6,844 bases of DNA, taken from positions 1-6,844 of the forward strand of contig JAOZMT010000117.1 of the NCBI GenBank assembly GCA_029934175.1, written 5' to 3'. Position numbers and translations under genes: made by a program. A model generated the notes under the pieces. That model did no database searches. It saw nothing but the letters and a program-made list of their open reading frames with translations, and was not told the origin of the DNA. Shown here in pieces: positions 1 through 5,757 of the stretch. The stretch's first letter is position 1; each line of letters starts with the position of its first letter. This DNA comes from Victivallales bacterium (lineage in GTDB: Bacteria; Verrucomicrobiota; Lentisphaeria; Victivallales; JAUVCU01).

Positions 1-43
1 CAGAATAATTAAAATAATAATAATTCTGATTTAATAATTCTGA
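1..43. repeat. Short AT-rich direct and inverted repeats
   Basis: The 12-mer TAATAATTCTGA occurs twice, at 18-29 and 32-43. CAGAAT at 1-6 is the reverse complement of ATTCTG at 23-28, and with one mismatch the two arms extend to about 11 bp. The first 13 bases recur with one change at 222-234. There is no T-run after the potential hairpin, so it is a poor terminator candidate. In DNA this AT-rich, part of the similarity may be chance. No gene end is visible before position 60. Confidence 0.45.
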
Positions 44-65
44 ATTAAAAAGAAGGATATAAACA

Positions 66-94
66 TTGACAAATGGATTTTATAGTCCTATAAG
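66..94 (+). promoter_or_regulatory. Predicted sigma70-type promoter for the propeller gene
   Basis: A perfect -35 hexamer, TTGACA (66-71), is followed by a 17-bp spacer and TATAAG (89-94), which matches five of six positions of the -10 consensus. Transcription would start near 101, leaving a leader of about 190 nt before the ATG at 294. The -10 hexamer overlaps the first two units of the tandem array. It exists only because the second unit is TAAGTCAA, with one extra A compared with the other TAGTCAA units. The hexamers and spacing are seen directly; activity is inferred from the general bacterial consensus. Confidence 0.6.
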
Positions 95-198
95 TCAATA
101 GTCCTATAGTCAATAGTCCTATAGTCAATAGTCAATAGTCAATAGTCCTATAGTCCTATAGTCCTATAGTCCTATAGTCCTATAGTCCTATAGTCCTA
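83..198. repeat. Mixed 8-bp/7-bp tandem repeat array (15 units)
   Basis: The block is built without gaps from TAGTCCTA (8 bp, ten copies starting at 83, 99, 114, 143, 151, 159, 167, 175, 183 and 191), TAGTCAA (7 bp, four copies at 107, 122, 129 and 136) and one variant, TAAGTCAA (91). With A for the octamer and B for the heptamer, the order is A B' A B A B B B followed by seven A. The A/A junction contains the self-complementary hexamer CTATAG. Units of two lengths put TAG stops in all three frames, so the block cannot encode protein. It lies in the predicted leader of the propeller gene and may vary in copy number by slippage. Confidence 0.95.
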
Positions 199-199
199 T

Positions 200-229
200 T
201 TTGCGATTTATGCAAAAAAATCAGAATGA
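200..229 (+). pseudogene. Remnant resembling the propeller gene's signal-peptide cleavage region
   Basis: Positions 199-218 match 365-384 inside the propeller gene at 19 of 20 bases. Read in the equivalent frame from 200, they give FAIYAKKSE and then a stop at 227-229, where the intact gene has FAVYAKTGD. The one difference changes GTT to ATT, a conservative Val to Ile change. Frame agreement and the conservative change suggest a decayed copy of a paralogue's start rather than a non-coding duplication. The match is short, so chance or a role as a repeated DNA site remains possible. Confidence 0.45.
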
Positions 230-281
230 TTAAATTATGAGGTCGGAATAAATTAAAAAATCAGCTGAATCAGCAGAAAAA

Positions 282-287
282 AAGGAG
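282..287 (+). promoter_or_regulatory. Ribosome binding site for the propeller gene
   Basis: AAGGAG ends six bases before the ATG at 294. This supports that start over the next in-frame Met, codon 16, which lies inside the signal peptide and has no comparable site. Confidence 0.8.
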
Positions 288-293
288 AAAAGT

Positions 294-3200
294 ATGAGAA
301 TTGAAAAAGAAACAATCAAGAAGTTAATCAAGGATACAATGTTATTCTCTGCGATGTGTGCAACTTTTGCGGTTTATGCAAAAACTGGAGATGAAATTTT
401 AAAAGAAACAAATGTGCAAGGTGGATTAATTGTTCATATTGATTCTAATGATGGAAAATTAACAACGGAACTACATCCTAATGATAGGTATATTGTTCAA
501 GGTTTTGACAGCTCTAAAAAAGATATTGAACAGTCAAGAAAATATATTAAATCTAAAAATTTATATGGTCGGGTTTCTGTTGAACACAGGGATAGTAGCT
601 CTTTGCCTTTTATTGACAATTTTGTAACTCTTGTTGTTTCAGAAAGTCTTGGAAAAGTTTCGATGGATGAAGTTATGCGTGTTTTAGAACCTAATGGCAT
701 TGCTTATATAAAAACAGGTAGTGATTGGAAAAAAACAATAAAACCTCGTTCTGAAAAACTTGGTGACTGGACTCATGGATTGAATAAGCCAGATGGTAAT
801 ATTGTTTCAAGTGATGAACTCGTTGGTCCGCCTAAATATGTCCAATGGTTAGCGAAACCTCAATGGGCTAGAACTCATAGATATAGAATCCCATACACTA
901 TGATAACTACAAATAATAGAATATTCAGTATTGTAAATGATGTTCCTGCTGGATTATCTGTTTTACCTGATAGATTGCAATTAGTTGCAAGAAATGCTTT
1001 TAATGGTGTTTTATTATGGAAAATTCCTATTCTTAGAATAAAACCATCAAAAGGTCCAGAAGATGGTAGAAAAAGGAGTAACCTTCCTAACTTAGGAACT
1101 GGTTTATTATATGCTCCAAGCTCAAGAGCTGAAACAAGAATTGTTTGCACTGATAATACTGTTTTTGCTGCTTTGGGTAAAAATGGTGAAATTGTTGCAA
1201 TTGATGCTGCCACTGGAAAACATATTAAAACTTATGAAAATACAAAAGAGACAGAAAAAATAATATATATCAATGGTGTTCTAATTGTTCAATATGGAAG
1301 TAAAAAAGGTAAAAAATTATATGCTATAAATGAAAAAAATGGTGAGCAATTATGGGAAATATCATTTTCAACATCTAAACCATTATCTTTAAAACCTATT
1401 ATTAAAGATAAATATATGTTTATTGGTAAAGGCAAGGATATCGTTTGTATTGATTATAAAACAGGAGAAAAAATTTGGATAAAAAACTTTCCAAACCGTT
1501 CGATTTCAAGTATTTTACTATTTGGAGAAAATTATAGTGGACCTATGGGGGCAGACCGTTTAATTGCTTATGAAGATGTCTTGGTTTATTCCTATTTAAA
1601 ATTAACTTCTAAGGTTATTGAAAAAGTTGTTGAAAAACCTGCGGAAGAAGTGGCAGTGGAAAATTCTGATAAAAAAGAGAAGAAAAGGAGAAAAAAAAGA
1701 GGTAAAAAGAAGAAGTCAAAATCAGGAAAACCAATTCCTACAACGATGGTCATTTCCGCAAAAACAGGCGAGGTTCTTTGGGAGTTTGCTGGAAAAGGTC
1801 TTGAAAGAGCTGGAACTTCTGTTTTTCTTATGAACGGGTTACTTTGGACTTATGATCAAAAAGAAAACATTGTTGGGCTTGACATACATACTGGAAAAAA
1901 TGTAAAAACAACAAGTATGGCTCCAACTCGTAATGGACATCATCACAGATGTTATGCTGATAAAGCTACTAAAAAATATGTTATAACTGGAATGAGAGGA
2001 ATGGAATTTATAGATATTGAGACGGGAGATATTAACATAAATCCATGGTTGCGTGGTTCATGTTATATTGGGGTTTTACCAGCAAATGGTTTAATGTATA
2101 AATCGCAAGATGGTTGTGGTTGTTATTTAGATGTTAAGCTTAATGGTCATGCTGCAATTGCTTCAGATGGATTGCGAACTTCGCAACCTGTTCCGATTGA
2201 TGATTCAGCTCGTTTAACAAAAGGTTCAGCTTATTCAAAGGAGACTAAAAAGTCAAATTCTAATTCTGAATGGAGAACTCATCGTCAAGATTCTCGTCGT
2301 AGTGCATCTACAAATGACAATGTATCTCCTACAGATTTAAAATCAATTTGGGATATTAAAATTGGAGGAAAGTTAAGTGGCTTAACAGCTGCTGATGGTA
2401 AAGTTTTTGTATCATCAAAAGATGAAAATCAAGTGTGTGCAATTGATGCTAAAACTGGAAAGAAAATTTGGTCATTTACAACATTTTGTGGAGTTGACTC
2501 ACCTCCGACGATTGATAACGGTCTTGCAATTTTTGGTTCAAGAGATGGATTTGTTTATTGTTTAAATGCTGAAACAGGAGAACTCAAATGGCGTTTTCAA
2601 GCTGCCCCAGTTGACCGCAGAATTTTAGATGACGGATTAATTGAATCTGCATGGCCTGTTCATGGTTGTGTATTAGTTGATAATGGTATTGCATATTTTT
2701 CTGCTGGTAGAACTTCGCTGTTAGATGGTGGTATTTATCTTTATGGAGTTGATGTTAAAACAGGGAAATTAATTCATAAAGGTTTAATAAATGATGTAAG
2801 CACTGCACAAAAAGCAGCAGATAAAAATGATGGAACAGAGCATATTGAGAAAGCAATTGGAGTTTTACAAGATATTTTAGTTAAAGATGGCGATGCAATG
2901 TTTATGCAATTTCAAAAAATTGGAATGGATTTAAAATTAGGTAGCAAAGGTGGCGGAAAACAGCTTGGTTTTTTAGGAGATAGCCTACTTTATCCTGCAT
3001 GGTTTTGTCGAACTGGTTGGTATATTGGCGAACCATCTCAAAAATCAACTTTTGAAGCTAGAGAGGGCAAGAAAAAAGCGAACACTGTAATTAACGAACC
3101 ATTCCGTCAAGGTCAATATTTGATATTTGATGATAAAACAACTTATGGTATGAGAATATTTAAGTATATTGCAAAATTGGGAAGTTTTGTTCCTGGAGCT

Positions 3201-3548
3201 GACGGATACGAACTGTTTGCTGATTCAAATGAGAGTGATAAACATTTATGGTCAGTTCGTGTTCCAGTTAGAATTGAAGCGATGATTGTTACTGATGCGC
3301 AAAAAGACCAACAAGGAAAAATATTATTTATCGCAGGAACACCTGATATTGTTGATACAACAGATTATTGGGCAGCAGTTGATGGTAGAAAAGGCGGTAA
3401 ACTTTGGTCAATTGATGCTACAAATGGAAAAGCAATTAGTAAATATGATTTGAAATCAGCGCCAGTTTTTGACGGAATGATTGCTGAAAATGGAAAAATT
3501 TATATTGCAACTAAAGATGGAAGTATTGTTTGCTGGGGAAATAAATAA
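294..3548 (+). CDS. Exported methyltransferase-like / PQQ beta-propeller protein
   Basis: Predicted extracytoplasmic protein of 1084 aa. Residues 1-29 look like a signal peptide: a Lys-rich start, a hydrophobic stretch from about Met16, and a cleavage site after AVYA (26-29). Residues 32-140 resemble a class I SAM methyltransferase: a degenerate motif I at 46-54 (IVHIDSNDG, lacking the usual glycine pattern), an acidic D72 after strand 2, and VMRVLEPNG at 127-135. PQQ-type blade motifs of the form AIDxxTGxxxW follow, for example AINEKNGEQLW, AIDAKTGKKIW and CLNAETGELKW. GHHHRCY (548-554), RGSCYIG (587-593) and DGCGCY (606-611) form a Cys/His-rich junction. A second propeller begins near WRTHRQDSRR (about 660) and contains ESAWPVHGC (784-792). 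A Lys/Arg-rich insert lies at 460-479. I recognise this architecture from planctomycete-type proteins annotated as PQQ-binding-like or BamB-like. No catalytic role is established. Binding or sensing at the cell surface is inference. Confidence 0.88.
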   Translation: MRIEKETIKKLIKDTMLFSAMCATFAVYAKTGDEILKETNVQGGLIVHIDSNDGKLTTELHPNDRYIVQGFDSSKKDIEQSRKYIKSKNLYGRVSVEHRDSSSLPFIDNFVTLVVSESLGKVSMDEVMRVLEPNGIAYIKTGSDWKKTIKPRSEKLGDWTHGLNKPDGNIVSSDELVGPPKYVQWLAKPQWARTHRYRIPYTMITTNNRIFSIVNDVPAGLSVLPDRLQLVARNAFNGVLLWKIPILRIKPSKGPEDGRKRSNLPNLGTGLLYAPSSRAETRIVCTDNTVFAALGKNGEIVAIDAATGKHIKTYENTKETEKIIYINGVLIVQYGSKKGKKLYAINEKNGEQLWEISFSTSKPLSLKPIIKDKYMFIGKGKDIVCIDYKTGEKIWIKNFPNRSISSILLFGENYSGPMGADRLIAYEDVLVYSYLKLTSKVIEKVVEKPAEEVAVENSDKKEKKRRKKRGKKKKSKSGKPIPTTMVISAKTGEVLWEFAGKGLERAGTSVFLMNGLLWTYDQKENIVGLDIHTGKNVKTTSMAPTRNGHHHRCYADKATKKYVITGMRGMEFIDIETGDININPWLRGSCYIGVLPANGLMYKSQDGCGCYLDVKLNGHAAIASDGLRTSQPVPIDDSARLTKGSAYSKETKKSNSNSEWRTHRQDSRRSASTNDNVSPTDLKSIWDIKIGGKLSGLTAADGKVFVSSKDENQVCAIDAKTGKKIWSFTTFCGVDSPPTIDNGLAIFGSRDGFVYCLNAETGELKWRFQAAPVDRRILDDGLIESAWPVHGCVLVDNGIAYFSAGRTSLLDGGIYLYGVDVKTGKLIHKGLINDVSTAQKAADKNDGTEHIEKAIGVLQDILVKDGDAMFMQFQKIGMDLKLGSKGGGKQLGFLGDSLLYPAWFCRTGWYIGEPSQKSTFEAREGKKKANTVINEPFRQGQYLIFDDKTTYGMRIFKYIAKLGSFVPGADGYELFADSNESDKHLWSVRVPVRIEAMIVTDAQKDQQGKILFIAGTPDIVDTTDYWAAVDGRKGGKLWSIDATNGKAISKYDLKSAPVFDGMIAENGKIYIATKDGSIVCWGNK

Positions 3549-3552
3549 ATTG

Positions 3553-3592
3553 GGGATTGTTGGATTAATGGATTAATGGATTATGGGATTGT
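3553..3592. repeat. Five-unit octamer tandem repeat after the propeller gene
   Basis: Five consecutive 8-bp units begin four bases after the stop codon: GGGATTGT, TGGATTAA, TGGATTAA, TGGATTAT and GGGATTGT. The array is symmetric in unit type, with the same outer unit at both ends. No hairpin with a T-run is present, so it does not look like the terminator of the upstream gene. It is the second octamer microsatellite flanking this gene, but its sequence is unrelated to the one at 83-198. Confidence 0.8.
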
Positions 3593-3600
3593 TAAATGTA

Positions 3601-3727
3601 GGGACAAACTGCGTTTACCATGTTTTGAGGCATTAAAACACGCCAACGGCGTTACATATATTAGCCCACGGCAACGCCCTAGGTATGATATAAAAACAAA
3701 CCGCACCCTGTAGGGGTGCAACAAAAA
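3601..3727. repeat. GC-rich intergenic block of small hairpins
   Basis: This block is visibly richer in G+C than its surroundings and contains several short inverted repeats: TGTTTT/AAAACA (3621-3626 with 3635-3640), ACGCC/GGCGT around AAC (3640-3652), GGC/GCC around AAC (3670-3678), the palindrome CCTAGG (3678-3683), and GCACCC/GGGTGC around TGTAG (3703-3719). It has no plausible coding frame. The composition and stacked hairpins suggest an interspersed REP-like palindromic element. I have a general impression of similar blocks between genes in Bacteroidota and PVC genomes, but cannot confirm copies from one window. On the minus strand the last hairpin is followed by a T-rich tract, but no minus-strand gene is present for it to terminate. 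Confidence 0.55.
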
Positions 3728-3811
3728 TCTATTGTTAATGGAGGAAGTTTAGAAAAAGATAATAACGGTTCTATCTCAATTGTTTCTTTAGATGGAAAAA
3801 TTAAAAACTGA
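3728..3811 (+). pseudogene. Open frame without a start, possible decayed gene part
   Basis: This frame is open from the GC-rich block to the TGA at 3809-3811 and reads SIVNGGSLEKDNNGSISIVS, then LDGKIKN. It has no ATG start and no ribosome site. The composition is protein-like (Gly, Asp and Asn with alternating hydrophobic residues). It overlaps the start of the 56-codon frame at 3792 in a different phase, so the two may be parts of one gene separated by a frameshift. I do not recognise a family. Confidence 0.25.
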
Positions 3812-3962
3812 ACTGGATAAACATTGGAATCCTGATAAAATAAAGGAACATGTGATTCGAAATTGTGATGAATCAAGATTGATTCATCAATTTAATAAAA
3901 TAACAAAAATAAAAGATAATGAAGCTTGGGTATGTAAAGCCGAAGTTAATTATTTAAACTAA
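3792..3962 (+). pseudogene. 56-codon frame, probable C-terminal gene remnant (sulfatase-like tail?)
   Basis: ATG at 3792 opens a 56-aa frame ending at TAA 3960-3962, only 15 bases before the URO-D-like gene. An in-frame TAG lies directly upstream of the ATG, and there is no Shine-Dalgarno sequence at a normal distance. The protein begins MEKLKTELDKHWNPDKIKEH and ends WVCKAEVNYLN. An amphipathic start, an HWNPDKI-type motif, a polar helix (VIRNCDESRLIHQFNK) and a late Trp resemble the extreme C-termini of some sulfatases, as I remember them. That makes a truncated sulfatase tail my best guess. An independent small protein is the alternative. A perfect inverted repeat at 3866-3889 falls inside the frame. 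Confidence 0.4.
3866..3889. promoter_or_regulatory. Perfect 10-bp inverted repeat upstream of the URO-D-like gene
   Basis: The arms TGATGAATCA (3866-3875) and TGATTCATCA (3880-3889) are exact reverse complements around a 4-base centre, AGAT. AAT (3861-3863) and ATT (3889-3891) extend the pairing slightly if bases 3864-3865 bulge. The centre lies about 100 bp before the start of the URO-D-like gene. A symmetric site of this size suits a dimeric repressor or an RNA hairpin. No T-run follows, so it is not a convincing terminator. No clear -35/-10 pair could be placed beside it. Confidence 0.45.
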
Positions 3963-3977
3963 AAAAAAGAGTCTATT

Positions 3978-5090
3978 ATGACAAAGAAAGAAAATTTATT
4001 GAAGGTATTAAGATGTGAAGAACCTGGATGGGTTCCATTTGTATTAAACTTTCAACAGTGGTTTGTTCATCATCAAAATAATAATATTTTGCCAGATGAG
4101 CTAAAGTGGTGCGAAGATTATATTGATGCGATGAAAACACTGGATATAGACATTTTTACAAGAAGTCTTGATAATGGGTGTAGAGAAGTTGATACTACTC
4201 TTGAGCGTCAAGAAATTATTGAGGAAAAACCACTAGGAACTTGTAAAACAATTAGATATGAAACTCCTTATGGAATTGCACAAGAAGTTCATCAAGAACA
4301 ACGAGATCAATCTACTTGGCATGATGAAGAATTTTTTATCAGCGATTGGGAAAAAAATGGAAAAGCTGCAATGGCGGTTTTGGAACAAACAGATTTTGTT
4401 TGGGAAAAAGAAGTTTTTGAAAAGTCAGCAAAAAAAATAGGGGATGATGGTATTTTTAATCTAGCTTGTTGGGCAACTCCTTTAAAATGGTTGCATTGGA
4501 AAGCTGGACTTCAAGATTCTTGTTTTCTTATAATGGATAATCCAAAAGAAATTAAAGAATATTGTGATTTATATTGGTCGAAATTAACTCCTATATTAAA
4601 AGAAATGGCTGATCATCCTGAAGTGAATTCTGTTATTTTAATGGATAATGTTGATGCTCCTTTTTATGGTTCTTTTTTAGCAGAAGAATATTGGACTCCT
4701 TATGTCCAAGATGCTGTAAGTATTATGAAAAATAAAGGTAAATTTTTATGGGTGCATGCTTGCGGGCAACTTTCTGGATTAGCAAGTGAATTTACTAAAT
4801 CTAAAGTAACTGGACTTGAGGGAGTTTCTCACAAACCTATTGGAGATTGGAGTGTTTCAGAAGCTTTAAATACTCATCCTGAATATATTTTTAATGGAGG
4901 TTTTTCAGGAGAAGAACAAAGAATGGAAAAAGATGATGATGTTAGAGTATTTTATAAAAAATATTTAGCAGAAGCAAGCAAAAAAAGATTTATGTTTGGT
5001 GCATCATGTAACACTTCTATCGGGACTTCATGGGAGAGAATAAAATTAGTTCGTGACATTGTAAGAGAATGGGGAGGTATGCCGAACTGA
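3978..5090 (+). CDS. URO-D-type corrinoid methyltransferase-like protein
   Basis: A 370-aa cytoplasmic TIM-barrel protein of the uroporphyrinogen decarboxylase superfamily, with the length expected for that family. It carries H260-A-C262-G and a later C344 in FGASCNT. This fits the His-x-Cys...Cys zinc site of MtaA/CmuA-type enzymes, which move methyl groups between corrinoids and thiols. DNVDAPFYG (223-231) matches the conserved barrel strand before it. The heme-pathway HemE signature (the RQAGRY region) is absent, so this is not a true decarboxylase. Expected role: demethylation of, or methyl transfer from, an unidentified substrate with a corrinoid or thiol partner. No corrinoid-binding protein is encoded in the window. 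The ribosome site is a weak AAGAG six bases before the ATG. No signal peptide is seen. The stop is 78 bp before the nitroreductase, so co-transcription is possible but not assured. Confidence 0.82.
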   Translation: MTKKENLLKVLRCEEPGWVPFVLNFQQWFVHHQNNNILPDELKWCEDYIDAMKTLDIDIFTRSLDNGCREVDTTLERQEIIEEKPLGTCKTIRYETPYGIAQEVHQEQRDQSTWHDEEFFISDWEKNGKAAMAVLEQTDFVWEKEVFEKSAKKIGDDGIFNLACWATPLKWLHWKAGLQDSCFLIMDNPKEIKEYCDLYWSKLTPILKEMADHPEVNSVILMDNVDAPFYGSFLAEEYWTPYVQDAVSIMKNKGKFLWVHACGQLSGLASEFTKSKVTGLEGVSHKPIGDWSVSEALNTHPEYIFNGGFSGEEQRMEKDDDVRVFYKKYLAEASKKRFMFGASCNTSIGTSWERIKLVRDIVREWGGMPN

Positions 5091-5104
5091 TTGTAGCTTA
5101 CTTA

Positions 5105-5154
5105 AAAATCTATATAGCACAAAAGATGGAAATATTGCTTGTTGGGGAAAATAA
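5105..5154 (+). pseudogene. Frameshifted remnant of a PQQ-propeller gene C-terminus
   Basis: By hand alignment, 44 of 50 bases match the last 54 bases of the propeller gene (3495-3548). There is a one-base deletion after GCA (5117-5119) and the loss of one codon near the end. The fragment reads KIYIA, then after the frameshift KDGNIACWGK and TAA (5152-5154). The intact gene ends KIYIATKDGSIVCWGNK. No other part of the gene is recognisable between the URO-D-like stop at 5090 and this point. It is the tail of a second, paralogous propeller gene left just upstream of the nitroreductase. Third-position changes (ATT/ATC, TGC/TGT) suggest it diverged as a coding gene before decaying. Confidence 0.85.
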
Positions 5155-5157
5155 TAA

Positions 5158-5164
5158 AAGGAGG
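5158..5164 (+). promoter_or_regulatory. Strong ribosome binding site deciding the nitroreductase start
   Basis: AAGGAGG lies four bases before the ATG at 5169. An in-frame TTG at 5139 would add ten residues, but it lies inside the propeller-gene remnant and would translate this site as protein, so ATG 5169 is the start. Confidence 0.85.
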
Positions 5165-5168
5165 AAAT

Positions 5169-5744
5169 ATGAACTTAAAAGAATTGATATTAAAAAATAG
5201 AAGTTATAGAAGATTTTTTCAAAATCATACTATTGAAAAAGAGGATTTGGTAGAGCTTGTAAATCTTGCACGCCTATCTCCTTCTGGAGCGAATAATCAA
5301 CCTCTGAAATATATGTTATCATATACTCCAGAAATGAATAATGATATATTTCAGCACCTTTTTTGGGCAGGATATTTGAAGGATTGGAATGGTCCAGAAG
5401 AGGGCGAACGACCATCAGGATATATTGTAATGTTGTGCGATAAAAATATCAGTCAAAATTCAGGCTGTGATCATGGAATTGCTGCTCAAAGTATTTTACT
5501 TGGAGCAACAGAATTAGGTCTTGGCGGTTGTATTTTAGGTTCGATAAAACGAGAAGAATTAAAAAAGAGTTTAAATATTTCAGATCACTTTGATATTCAA
5601 TTAGTAATTGCACTTGGGAAACCAAAAGAAAAAGTTGTAATTGATTCTATTAATGATACTGTTGATATTAAATATTGGCGTGATGGAGATATTCATCATG
5701 TCCCAAAAAGATCTCTTGAAGAAATAATAGTAACAGAAAAATAA
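5169..5744 (+). CDS. Nitroreductase-family FMN-dependent oxidoreductase
   Basis: A 191-aa cytoplasmic protein of usual length for a single-domain nitroreductase. The N-terminal RSYRRF (11-16) supplies the basic residues that contact the FMN phosphate. SPSGANNQP (37-45) is the classic Ser/Asn flavin-binding loop. GIAAQSILLGATELGLGGC (103-121) is the conserved helix and glycine turn near the isoalloxazine ring. ALGKP (about 158-162) marks the late strand. The AGYLKDW and GERPSGYI segments in the middle suggest the clade often annotated simply as nitroreductase family protein, whose substrates are unknown. NAD(P)H-driven two-electron reduction is expected from the family. Homodimerisation is general for the fold. 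It precedes the sulfatase by only 13 bp, so the two are probably translated from one mRNA. Confidence 0.88.
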   Translation: MNLKELILKNRSYRRFFQNHTIEKEDLVELVNLARLSPSGANNQPLKYMLSYTPEMNNDIFQHLFWAGYLKDWNGPEEGERPSGYIVMLCDKNISQNSGCDHGIAAQSILLGATELGLGGCILGSIKREELKKSLNISDHFDIQLVIALGKPKEKVVIDSINDTVDIKYWRDGDIHHVPKRSLEEIIVTEK

Positions 5745-5757
5745 AAAGGCGAAAAGT

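Noticed and set aside
83..198. CRISPR array
   Set aside because: Units are 7-8 bp and contiguous, with no spacers and no cas genes.
211..234. Leader peptide MQKNQND
   Set aside because: It has no ribosome site and no amino-acid bias pointing to attenuation. The stretch is better explained as the signal-peptide-like remnant.
875..1213. 112-codon minus-strand reading frame
   Set aside because: It lies wholly inside the propeller gene, in a region with clear blade motifs on the + strand, and has no ribosome site.
1618..1833. 71-codon overlapping frame, possible programmed frameshift product
   Set aside because: It arises from the purine-rich Lys codons read in the +1 frame. The main frame continues intact with conserved motifs on both sides.
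3703..3730. Rho-independent terminator for the propeller gene
   Set aside because: The GCACCC/GGGTGC hairpin is followed on the + strand by an A-rich, not T-rich, sequence and lies about 155 bp after the stop.
3679..3876. 65-codon minus-strand frame
   Set aside because: It runs antisense across the GC-rich block and the gene remnants, with no recognisable protein features.
3978..5090. True uroporphyrinogen decarboxylase (HemE)
   Set aside because: The HemE N-terminal signature is absent, and a His-x-Cys...Cys zinc site typical of methyltransferases is present.
5139..5168. Nitroreductase start at TTG 5139
   Set aside because: It lies inside the propeller-gene remnant and would translate through the strong AAGGAGG site. 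ATG 5169 has ideal spacing.
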